From: Diospyros lotus
Taxonomy: Eukaryota; Streptophyta; Magnoliopsida; Ericales; Ebenaceae
DNA length: 64,000 bases
Direction of reading: 5' to 3'
NCBI RefSeq assembly: GCF_014633365.1
Contig: NC_068352.1
Location: 29,421,310 to 29,485,309 of the forward strand
Made by a program: the position numbers and the translations under genes. Below are positions 48,801 through 60,800 of this stretch, in pieces. The notes beneath the pieces are model-generated. The model was given only the letters and a program-made list of their open reading frames with translations. It was not told where the DNA came from and made no database searches. Positions within the stretch are counted from its first letter, which is position 1. Every line of letters begins with the position of its first letter.

Positions 48801-51800
48801 AATGCCTTCTTCATCCTTAGGAGATTGCTCATGTGATAATTTAAAGTGTTGGGCAAAGGGAATTGATACATCCTTTGCATCACTCATGTTGAATCTCTTA
48901 ATCAACTTGTTAAGATAGGATTTTTGAGACAAAATTAGCTGCCTGTGCTGTCTGTTCCTTTTAATCTCTATGCCCAATATCTTCCTAGCTTCTCCTAATT
49001 CTTTCATCTCAAACACTGATTTCAAACTCAGCTTTAAATTTCTGATTTCTATAGCTGATTGACTAGCAATCAACATATCATCTACATATAGGAGAAGATA
49101 TATAGATATATCATTGGCGTATGCTTAAAATAGACACAACTATCATATGAACTCCTCTTAAACCCTTGGAACAACATAAATGAGTCAAATTTCTTATACC
49201 ATTGCCTAGAGGATTGCTTTAAACTATAGAGAGATTTATTAAGAAGACACACACGTTCTTTCTTTCCTCTCACCTCAAACCCCTTTGGCTGTTCCATAAG
49301 AATATTTTCCTCTAAGTCTCCATGTAGAAAAGTTGCGGTGACATCCATTTGTTCTAAAATTAAGTCTTGATGGACTGTTATTGCAAGTAGAATCCTTATT
49401 AAGGTGTGTCTCACTACGATCGAGAATATCTCTTTGAAATCTACACCGGCCACTTGAGTAAAGCCTCTAGCCACTAGCCTAGCTTTATACCTAGACTTAT
49501 CCTCTTTCCCAACACCCTCCTTAATTTTATATAACCACTTACAACTAACAACCCTCTTCCCTAGGGGTTTTTCTACAAGGACTTAAGTATTATTTCGTTT
49601 AAGAGAGTTCATCTTAGATTACATGGCTTCTTGCCACTTCTGAGAATCTCTTGACTTGATTGTTGCTTCATATGAAAGGGGTTCCTTCCCCATTTTTGCA
49701 GCTGCACTTGTTAGGGCATAAAACACTAAATTAGAGTAACCATATTTGACCGGAGGTTTGGAAACCCTCCTTTGTCTATCCCTAGCAACATTGTACCTCT
49801 CCGAATCAGGAGGATTTTCTGAGTAGGAGGATTCTTCATAATCCTCTTGCTGCCTAGAAGAGGATGCTTCACAATCACCCTGCTGACTTGGAGAAGATTC
49901 TCCATACCCTTCATTTTCCTCTTGAAGGTTTAGGTCCTGATCTCAAAGATTATCTTGGCCTCTGTCTAATGGTTCTTCAGATAGATCTACATCTACTGCT
50001 GTACCTTTCTCAACATCCTTTGATTCTTCCTTTTCCTCAAAGTCTTTTGTATTATATCCCTCATCAAAAGTGACATCTCTACTCACAAAGGTCTTAGGCA
50101 TATTTGGATCTAAACTCCACAATTTATAACCCTTAACTCCTTTCGGGTATCCTATAAACAAGCACCTAATTGCTCTAGGGTCCAACTTGCCTTGCTTAGA
50201 ATGAGTATAGGCTATACACCCGAATACCCTAATATGGTCTATATTAGGCTTGTGACTAGTCCACATTTCATAGGGGGTTTTAAACCCTATGGCTGTGGAT
50301 GGTGACCTGTTAATAACGTAGGCTACTGTAGATAAGGCTTCTCTCCAAAAAGATTTGGAAAGCCTAGCATGAATAATCATGCACCTAACTCTCTCTAAAA
50401 GAGTTCTATTCATCCTCTTGGCTAGTCCGTTCTACTTGGGGTTTCTTGGAACTGATAGGTGTCTTAGGATACCATCTTGATTACATAGGTGGACAAATTC
50501 CTTATTGCAAAATTCCAATCCATTATCGGTCCTAATGATCTTAAGTTTGCTTCCTTTTTTATTTTCTATCATAATTTTGCAGGTTTTGAAAGTTTCAAAA
50601 GTTTTATCTTTTGATCTTAAAACATAGACCCAAGCCATCCTAGAGTGATCATCAGTTATGGATAGAAAATATCTAGTTTCACCATGAGATAAGGTTTGGG
50701 AAGGGCCCCAAAGATCATAATGAATATATTCTAGAGGGGCCTTAGTGGAATGAATAGCCTTCTTAGGAAATTTAACTTTTACAGATTTCCCAAATATGCA
50801 TGTTTCACATTTGTCTATAGCTATTATCTTTCCAGCACTCACAATCCCTTGTCTAGCCAATTCCTTAAGCCTTTGCTCACTAATGTGATCCATCCTATAG
50901 TGCCATAACCTGGACTACTCATAGGACTTACCCTCTCCTAATGCTGTCTCTCCACCCATTGTGGATGCTTGCAAGATATATATGCCATTTTGAAGGATAG
51001 CCTTCATGCATATGAGGGACCCCTTTGCTACCTTAAGGACTCCACAAACTCCTCTATAGGAGTAGCCATTTTTGTCTAGTTCTCCAAGGGATGTCAGATT
51101 TCTCTTCAGGTCTGGCACATATCTAACAGCAGACAGTGTGCTAATTATTCCATCATGCATTTTGATTTTAACATCCCCAATCCCTTTGATTTTACATTCT
51201 TGGTTGTTTCCTAGAAGCACTTTACCCCCATCTATGTCCCTAAAACTTAGGAACCAATCCCTATGAGGTGTCATGTGGAATGAACAACCAGAATCTAATA
51301 CCCAGCCCTGCCTATCCTCGGTATTTGACACAACAAGTGCATCTGCACTGTCATACTCAAAACTCACAAATTGAGAATGAGATTTCAGCATTCCCCCTAT
51401 TTTGAAATTCCTTCTTTTTCTTAGGGCAATTCCTTTTAATGTGACATTCTTCGTGACATAAGAAACATCTTACGGGTCTCCTACCATTTTTTGACTTTGA
51501 TCTAGACCTACCCTTAGTTCTTTGATCCTTCTTTTCTGGCGTTGACCTACCTGTAAGAATTCTTGACTTCTACCTTTTGATGAAGTTTTTTAGAGTTTAA
51601 AGCTCCAATAACATCATCTAGAGACAAGTTTTCTCTTCCATGCTTTAATATGTCAACAAAAGTCTCATAAGATCTAGGTAAAGAATGCAAAAGGACAAGA
51701 GCCTTATCCTCATTGTCATACTTTATATCAATATTTTCAAGATCTAAACAAAGCTTCATAAAGTCATCTATATGGTCTTGCATCTTCTGGCCTTCTCCCA

Positions 51801-54800
51801 TTCTAAATGAGAAAAATCTTGTTTTCAAGAATAATCGGGTGGAAAAGGTCTTGGTTAAGTATAGGGTCTCTAGTCTATTCCATAGGAATAATGCGGTGGT
51901 CATCTTGAAGACCTCCCGCAAAACCTTATCACTGAAACTAAGAATCAAAGTATTATAGGTTTTTTCGTCTATTTCTTCCCTCTGTTTACTTAATTATTGT
52001 TTATGTTCAGCAGTGCTAGATTCGGGCAATTTCTTTTCTTCTTCTAGTGCCCCTTTTAGTCCTAAGTTCCCTAGAAGTGCTTTCATTCTAATCCTACAAA
52101 GGCCAAAATCATTTTGGCCAGTGAATTTCTCTATATCGTGTCTTGTTGCAACCATAATCAAAACTAATGAGTCAAAGAATCAACAAGAAACTATCAAGAA
52201 AAAGTAGCAAGAAAGCTTATCTTGGTTCGAAGGAAGGCTTTGATACCAGATTGTTGTTGTTAGGACTTACAAACCAGGAACAACGAGAAGAAAACTTCCA
52301 CACAAATCCTTACACACTCACGGAATTAGAAATACAATAAGAGTAATTAGTCATAACAAAAGAATATACAAGAACAATAAATGAAGAGATCAAACCACAA
52401 AGAGATGGAGATTTATCCTGGTTCGGAATGCCCTTAGGCAAACCTATATCCAATAGTCCAACACCCACAGAGCTATCTTTATTCAGTTAGAAATTTGATC
52501 AGCACATCAAGTTCTCTCCTTCATCTATATCCTCAAGTACAAAACCCTCATTCTCTCAAGAATACACAAGAACTAAATCCTTATCACTTAGCCTCTCTTT
52601 TTTCAAAAATGAAACAATACTCGATCACAGATGAAATTTAGAACTCCCTCCCTTTTTTTTTCTCTCGACTGCCCCCTGCCCTCTTATTTATAGAAAGGGT
52701 GGACACCCCAATGAAACTAACCGACATTGGGATATTACAATTAGACCCCAAAAACTAAGTATAATTCACTGATATCCTTTCGCTCAAACTCACATTGTAA
52801 CCTTTATCACAAAGCTGACTAATACTTAACAGATTCATGGTCGGCTTCCAGCTTGTTGAAGAGGCTCTTGACTCCAGTCATATGCCTTGAAGAACCACTG
52901 TCAATAAACCACTTGACCCTCGAGCTGTTTGCTTTGAGGCACATGGACTGCAAAGATAGGAAACTGAAATTGATACCCAAGATTTTTGGGTCCATTGGAT
53001 TAGACACCTAACCTCCTACCTTCTCAGTTTTCTTTACCACCCAAATCTTCAGGAGCTGGTTTTATTTCTTCCCTAGGAATCCAAACCTTTTTGATTTTGT
53101 ATGGTATTCCCATTGCTATTGAACAGAAAAGACTTCTGTGACCATAGTGTTTGCATTTGATACATCTTGGTCCTAAGTCTTTTTGTTTTGCTTTTGCTGG
53201 AACCATTTTTCCAAGAGTCTTATGATTGTTATTCTCATTATAGCCTAAACTTGCCTTGTCATAAAAACCTTTTTGAGACTCAAGTATTTTATGTAAAATG
53301 TTGCTGCCAGCAGTAAACTTTGATAAAATAAGTTTTGTATCCTTAAGTTCTTTTTCTAAAACAGTGACTTTTTCTTGTAAAGCACAGTTTTCTTTTTCTA
53401 AAGATTTGTATTTTTCTCTAGATTTTTCTAAATCAGCAAGAAGTTTTTCACATATCTTTCTAAAGGTTGAGCTATTCTCACCCTCACCATCACTAGAATT
53501 AGAAAAATAGTCAGAATCACTGACTTCTGAGTCTTCCTTTGCCATTAAACAGAGATTTGCAATCTCTTGGTCTTTATCTTCTGATGAGGAGGATGAGTCC
53601 TCATCACTCTATGCTGCTAAGACCTTCTTCTTTCTGCTTTTCCTCTTTCTTTGCCTCTGGACATGCTGGTCTAATATGTCCAGGTTTTCCATAGCCATAA
53701 CACTTTATCTCCTGCTTTTGGTCCTTCTTGTCAGTCTTCTCAAACCTATTCCTGCGAAAATGCCTAGAAGACTTCTTTTTGAATCTTCTAATGAACTTTT
53801 TAGCAAGGAGTGCAGCATCTTCTAAATCAGAGAAATCTGACTCAGACTCTTCATTTTTTGATACTTTAAGAGCTACTCCTTTATTTTTATTGTTAGGGAT
53901 CTCTTCTTGTCTTCTCATAGAAAGCTCATGAGTCATAAGTGATCCTAACAGTTCATGTAGAGATAATTTTTCTAGGTCTTGAGCTTCTTGTATAGCAGTA
54001 ACTTTAGGATGCCATTCATGTGGTAAACATGGCAAGATTTTTTCTACAATGTCCTCATTTGAAATAGGTTTTCCTAGGTTCTTAAGATTAGATACAATGT
54101 TATTCAACCTAGTATACATTTCCTTTATAGACTCACCAGACTGCATTAAAAATAATTCATAGTCATGCTTTAACATTCATATTTTGGACCTCTTTACCTT
54201 AGAGGTACCTTCATGAGTTACCTCAAGCTTGTCCTAGATTTCTTTGGCCTTCTCACATGCTGAGATGCAGTTGTACTCTTCAGGACTGAGGGCGCATTCC
54301 AGCATATTTCTTTGCTGCTGCATTAAGTGTGATCTCCCTCATGTCCTGCTCATTTCAATCTTCTTCTGGCTTTGGAATGGTTGTGTTCCCTATGGTGACT
54401 GTTGGCATTTGGAAACCTGTCACAATGGTTCTCCATGCTTCCACATCTCTTGACAGTATGAAAGTCTTTATTCTGTTCTTCCAATAGGCATAGTTTTTGC
54501 CGTCAAAGAATGGAGGCTTGCTGGAGGACTAACTCTCTTGAAATGTATTGCTGGATGTGTTGGCCATTTGATCTTTGCTCTAAGATTGTTTAGACCTTGT
54601 TGTAAGAGGCATGCTCTGATACCACTTGATAAACTTGTTAGCTTAAGAAGGGGGTGAATTAAGTTTTTTTACCATTTTTAAAAAATAAACTCAAATAACT
54701 GAAATGTAATAAGAATGTAAAGATTGCAGCACACAGAATTTAAAGTGGTTCAGCTTTAAAGTTTAGTCCACTACCTTGGTTTATTACCAAGGATTTAGCA

Positions 54801-57800
54801 AACACAAAAAGTGTACCTTTTCTATACCTTGTAGCTTTTACACAGGATAAGCTACTTAACCTTTACAAATTTGGCTTTTACAAACTTGGTTCAACCACAA
54901 CCAATTGCCTTTCAAGGATCAAGCGTAACCTTTACAAATTTTCACAAATTATGTGAAATGATTTCTCAAGAGAAAAATATGATATTATAATAAGAACTGA
55001 AATTTCTCTTGAAAGAGAGTTACAAGATGTGAAATGAAAATCACTCTCTTTTTGATCTCATAGAAATATGATATTAGAAGCTCGTGAAATGTAAAAGGCT
55101 TTTTGAATGCTTGCTGAAGCTTTTGCAAAGAGCTCTTGTGAATGTTGTGATCGGTTGCAAACTTCTTCAACATTCCTAACAACTATTTATAGATTTCTTG
55201 TATTCAATGCTAGCTGACATGTCATTAAACAATTGGAATGTTTTGGTTTGAGTCACAACTATCACTTTTTGTCTCTTTAAACATTAAACAACTGATAATA
55301 AATCACAAAAGTACATCCAAGTTATATGAGAGGCATTTAATGAATTGTAAAAGAGAAACTGACAACATTTAATGTGCCTAACGGCTATATTTTTCGAAAT
55401 TTGCCAGAAAATACTCAAGTAATTTTAGCATTACTCGATTAAGTTTGATCTTCACTCAATTGGATGTACTATGTAATCGATTATATTTTAAACTTACTCG
55501 AGTATCAGAATTCCATTATTTGATTATTTTTAAGGCACAGAAAAATGCATTGTTTACTCGATTACAAAGCAATATTTACTTGATTAATTATAATCCTTAC
55601 TCGAGTACAAATGATTGTTACTTGATTATTTTTAAGTCAGAGACTTAGCCAGATTTCAGCCTATCTTTACTCGATTACAAATGATATTTACTCGAGTATA
55701 AAAGAACACTACTCGATTACAAAAATATTTTACTCGAGTAAAAAGATGCCCAGAAACTTTAACTTAAGATGACTCGATTACAAAGTAGATTCACTCGAGT
55801 ACAAAGAATAATTACTTGATTACAAAAACACCTTACTCAATTAATTTTAAGATGACAGAAAATTGTATCACACAAGTACAGGGGTTTAGTCAGTCGAGTA
55901 CTTCCTATGTTTATTCGATTATTCTTACATATGTAATCGATTACTTTTGAAAATGAACTGAGCATTACTTGATTACTCTCAATATTTACTCGATTAATTT
56001 TTCACAAAAAGCTTTCATATGCTTACTCGATTTTCACAAAAGGCTTACTTGATTGATTCTCACATACTTGATAAAATACTCAATTATTTTCAATATATAC
56101 TCGATTATTTTGAACAAATACTCGATTATTTGAAATATACTTGATTAAAAGATTATTAATCTTAAAAGAACTTCAAAAGGTTTTGTGCATCATCAAAGAA
56201 CCAAATTTACTAAAAATATTTGTTTATCCAAATTTACTAAAAATATTTTCTCATTAAATCAAAACACAAATTTCTCAACAATCATCATCTGGTCCTTCAT
56301 CGTAGTACTGTTGCTGATAATTATGCTGTGAAATTTCATCTGCAGGAGCACAGGTCGATTTCAAGGTTTATAGGCTATGCTTTATGTGCCACTAATGAAG
56401 CCCTTAGAGATGCAAATTGGATACCCACCGAGCACGTGGATAAGGAAAATACGGTAATCATTATGGTTGTATACATAAATAATTGTAGTTATACCATGGT
56501 ACTCTGGGATTCTTATTTCTAAAATGAAGGTCCTCAGGGAGTCTCCATTGGCGGGGGAATTGGAAGCATCCGTGATATACTGGATGCATCGCTAATGGTT
56601 TGTCAGAAGGTATGTTTGTTGCTTCCTCATTGTGCCTAATAAAATATCTTGATCTTGCATCTTTTCCTGATCACTGTCTAGTAATTTCCTTAACTAAAGG
56701 CTTGAAGTAGACACGGTGGACACTCTTTGGAGAGTGGCTTAATGTCCTACTTTTGTTTCCCATGGCCCATCCAAGAGATGCTGTGGTCATGCATGCTCGT
56801 TTTTAGTTCACATCTTTGACATGATGGGAGCTATGACTTAATTTTTTGACATAATTGGGGGAATAATTTGTAGTTTTCAAAAACGTGATGAGCATTAGAA
56901 AAATGCTAATTTTAGCCCTAACAGTGATCAGGTAAGAGATCAAGAACCTATATGAAAGCTATTCAAAAATATATATTTGAATAAAGGTAATATATGTATG
57001 TATACATATTATTTTAAGAATATACCTTTGTACTGTCAACTTATGTTTGTACATGACTCAAGGAACCTCTAAAACAATGAGATGAGTAACATCTGATCTT
57101 TACTGCAGCGTCTCCGTCGGCTTAGTCCATTTTTTATCCCTCGGATACTGATAAACATGGCAGCTGGTCATGTGAGCATGAAATATGGATTCCAGGTGTG
57201 TATATGATATTATCTTTCTTGCAAGAAAAGAATTGCAAATCAGATGCTACTAGGACCTATTGTTTGGCCATCAATCTTGATGATAAGTTACTTTGAATTG
57301 TTCAATCTCCATCATGACATCATTATGGTGAAGTCAAATAATGGATAGATGTAAAATTTTAGCTAGCTATATTCTCTGACGAACATTAAGTACATGCTTG
57401 TTGCATATTTACCAGCAAAACATACAGCATAGTTATCTGGCGTTTTCACGTGCACATTAATTCTATGCTACTCATTGTCCTTTATAAGTTTTTGATGAGT
57501 TCCAGTTTCTATTCACATCATTTTTCAACAATGAATACACTAACTCATTTTCATTATGAAACATGAGATATTGTTGCACATTCTAGTCTTAATTTTGAAT
57601 CTAGGGACCAAACCATGCTGCAGTGACTGCTTGTGCTACGGGGGCCCATTCTATTGGCGATGCCACAAGGATGATTCAATTTGGAGATGCTAATGTTATG
57701 GTAGCCGGAGGAACAGAGTCCAGTATAGATGCTTTGTCTATAGCAGGGTTTTGTAGGTAATGCTCAACTATGAAGTTATCTGTTCCTACCTCCTGACTGG

Positions 57801-60800
57801 AGCTCTATACTGCCTTAATTGTTGCCTGAGGGTTTATTAGCAAAGAATTACAACTAGGGGAACAGGTGGGGGCCCATGTCCCCTACCTCCTGAAACAAAA
57901 GTTCCTAAAGTTCTATTTTGGCAATAGTATTAGAAACATTTTTAGAAGAATTTATGGATCACAAAAATTTGAGAAAGTTTAACTTGGTCCCTTCTAAATT
58001 AGGAAACTTTACTGCCATCCCTGCCAACTACTCCCCGTCCACTCACATGCAAGGGGAAAAAACAGAAAAGAAAAAGAGACAAAGTTCCTAGTTCTTTCAT
58101 TATTCAGCACCCCCTATGACCTGAATGTTTTCAGGTGCCTTTTTTTTTCAACTGCTTGAAAATGGCAAAATTCTTAGAGAAACAAGAATTAGAGAATCCG
58201 GGCTTTATGGCATATGCTAAAATTTAAATTGAGGCTAGTTTTATCAAAATAAAGAAAGAGTTTTATGCTATCAACCCCCCGTCCTTCTGTGATGGTATCT
58301 TACTATTTTCAACATGCAGATCAAGGGCTTTGGCTACAAAGTACAATTCTGCCCCAGAACAAGCTTCGCGACCATTTGATTGTGGTCGAGATGGATTTGT
58401 GTAAGAAAATATAATATATTTTTTTCTTTGTTGGCAATGCTTCAGTTTTTTTCTTTCTTTCTTTCTATTCATCGGTCTAACACAGTGCTTGAACTCAGTA
58501 TCGGGGAAGGTTCTGGTGTCATGGTGTTGGAGGTGAGTAAAATTTTGTGTTCAAAACTTTCATAACTAATGCTTTGGTCTAACAAGTGATTGATAGTCAA
58601 GTATCAAGAACTACTTCTATCATTTAATTGATAGGCATGAAAATGAAAAAAAAAAAAAAACTATTTTCTATGGTTTTCCAACATATATTTTACTTTCTTA
58701 ACCCATTCTGGATGATGCATTGAACTCCATGTCAGTGCTTAGTTGTCATGTTATTGGCGCTTAGGTAATTTGCAGCATTTACTTTCATTCACTGTCAGTT
58801 GTCACAAGGTGATTTTCTGGCCTTCCCTAGTGGTGCTAAGCTCAATTTAGTCTCTGATGGACAAGAAGTTATTTTTCCCAACTTCAGTCATGGTGTCTCT
58901 CTCTAGCTGGTTTGAATGAAGATGTTAAGGTTTGTTTGACCATATGTGGCCTAGGAATTCCTTGCCAGTGTTGCAGCGATGTGCATAGCATTCTTCTTGT
59001 TACATGCATAACAGAAAGCTTCCAAGCTTCCACCATTAGGCTTTGTTCTAACCTGCCATATATTTATCTTGAATGGTGTGAAATTTGGGTAACAGATGAT
59101 ACCAAGTAAATTCAAATTATTGTGTCATGTAGTCACATTTAGTAGTAAATCTATTGTCTTTTGTTGTGTGCATAAGATAGGAGAAAATGATTCTTTATGC
59201 ATTGGCTGATGCATTATGTTAAAAATCCTAAGGTCAATTACCTAATTCCCAATATTGGATACAAGTGTGAAGATTTTTGATTGTAATGATTTGAATGAAA
59301 TTGGTTTGAGCTTTCTACATGTATGGCCAGCAGTGCCTTTGTGCTGCTTTTTGTTTCTGCCAATTATTTTTAACCTTATTTGGGAAGTACTCTTTATGTT
59401 GTCTTCTTTTGGGTGAGAATAGCAACCAAATCATAAAATTGACATATTTGCTTTCTTCCAAATTTGTTTTATATTTTCCTTTTTCTTTGTTTTCATTTCC
59501 ATTTGTTTTTGTTTTATTTTTGGAATTAAGGAAATGGAACATGCAAAAAAGCGTGGAGCAAAAATATATGCAGAAGTTCGGGGTTATGGGATGTCAGGTT
59601 TTATTCTTTACATGTAGTTGTGTTGGATCTATTTCTTCTGTTTCAGCTCTGATATATCAACCATCTAGGTGATGCATATCACATTACTCAACCACATCTT
59701 GATGGAAGAGGTGCCACTTTGGCCATGAAACGTGCTTTAAAGCAGGTAATTATCCAAAGTGGATGCTTTTGCATTTCTTGTTAGCCTGTATTTATTATTC
59801 TTCATATCATCTGGTCCAGAAACTGTGATCTCGGAAGAAATCTTTGGATTTTGCAGGTAATTCAATCAGGAATTTTGATGCAACCTGGGTCATAGCAGCC
59901 CATATCTTAGTTTGCTGTTTGAGACCAGTCCTTGTATATTCCACCTGAAGGCCCATTCTTATAGATACTGTTGATAATTTGAAAAATCTAAGCCTTGACC
60001 TTTTCTCAAATAGTGTTGCTCGAGTATGTTGGAAAGGAACTGAAAAAGAGAAAGAAAGTTGAGAGTGAACTCATGATTTTGATGATTGAACACTTCACTT
60101 CTCTGACATTACTTGCATGCGACCTTACTTTCTGTAGATGCTGTCTTTGCCTGTTGATTGAATTGTATAATTTTCGGAACAAAAATTCTAATCTGGGATT
60201 CATTTCCTCAATTTGCAAATGGAGGTAATGGTTTCCTAAAATATGTTTGTTTTTTTGGACTTGCAGTCCGGTCTTCATCCTAATCAGGTGGATTATTTAA
60301 ATGCTCATGCTACATCTACTCCATTAGGTAATCCTAGCAACTTTTTCCTACTGTTTCTTGCTAGAAGAGTTCAAGATGACTAAACATGGCTCTTGTTGCT
60401 GTGATATCACCATCAGGTGATGCAATAGAAGTGCATGCGATTAAATCTGTGTTTGCTGGGCATGCAACATCAGGTGCTTTGGCTTTGTCCTCCACAAAGG
60501 TAAGTGTTCTAGTGAGCAAAGATAAGAAAATGTACTTGGGCATGTAGAGTCTTGATATTAAGACTGTCAAACCAGGGCCAAACTGAAGAGAATTCCCACT
60601 CGAATTCTTACACTCTCACAGAATTAGAAACCAATTAAGTAATCAGACATAAAACAGAATGAAAAACGGAAATACAGAAAGATAAAACAGACCAGCAAGA
60701 GATAGGTTATCCTCGTTCGGAATGCCTTTTGGCAAACCTACATCCAGTAGTCCAACACCCATACAGAGTAGCCTTTTATTCAGATAAACCGATCAGTACA

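Larger units (their letters stand above)
47448..52792 (-). mobile_element. Ty1/Copia LTR retrotransposon, nearly complete, damaged
   Basis: LTRs lie at 47448-48025 and 52252-52792. The minus-strand primer site ATCTGGTATCAAAGC follows the right LTR end (AACAACA), and an A/G-rich tract precedes the left one. The minus-strand order is gag, protease, integrase, reverse transcriptase, RNase H, the Copia arrangement. Stops and frameshifts break the frame. The right LTR abuts Sirevirus pol at 52793, but the left flank is not the matching Sirevirus sequence and no target duplication is found. Antisense to mtKAS. Confidence 0.87.
52793..56280 (-). mobile_element. Sirevirus-like Copia remnant: LTR, gag and start of pol
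   Basis: On the minus strand: an LTR 56280-54627 (TGTTGAG... to ...AAGTTTATCA), primer site TGGTATCAGAGC (near 54615), gag from the ATG at 54567, two gag-like segments, a protease and the start of the pre-integrase region, which is cut at 52793 by the Copia LTR. The rest of pol and the other LTR are missing. The gag type and the TACTCGA-rich LTR suggest a Sirevirus (SIRE1-like) lineage. That assignment is from memory of the family. Confidence 0.75.
40825..56345 (+). other. Giant intron 2 of mtKAS (about 15.5 kb), packed with LTR retrotransposons
   Basis: The donor follows EEIWLNTK (GAAG then GTAATT) and the acceptor TGCAG precedes [14 protein letters not shown]. The Arabidopsis protein is continuous here, so no exon is missing. 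From 41917 to 56280 the intron is almost wholly retroelement (Gypsy, Copia, Sirevirus remnant, all minus strand). The first ~1.1 kb contains a purine-rich stretch (41200-41460) of unknown origin. 47225-47447 is unassigned. Confidence 0.93.

Noticed and set aside
42312..54567. Gypsy, Copia and Sirevirus frames as host genes
   Set aside because: They are bounded by LTRs, contain retroelement domains in canonical order and are broken by stops and frameshifts.
55420..56160. TACTCGA motif array as a CRISPR-like array
   Set aside because: The unit is about 10 bp, spacing is irregular, the sequence is plant, and the array is inside an LTR.
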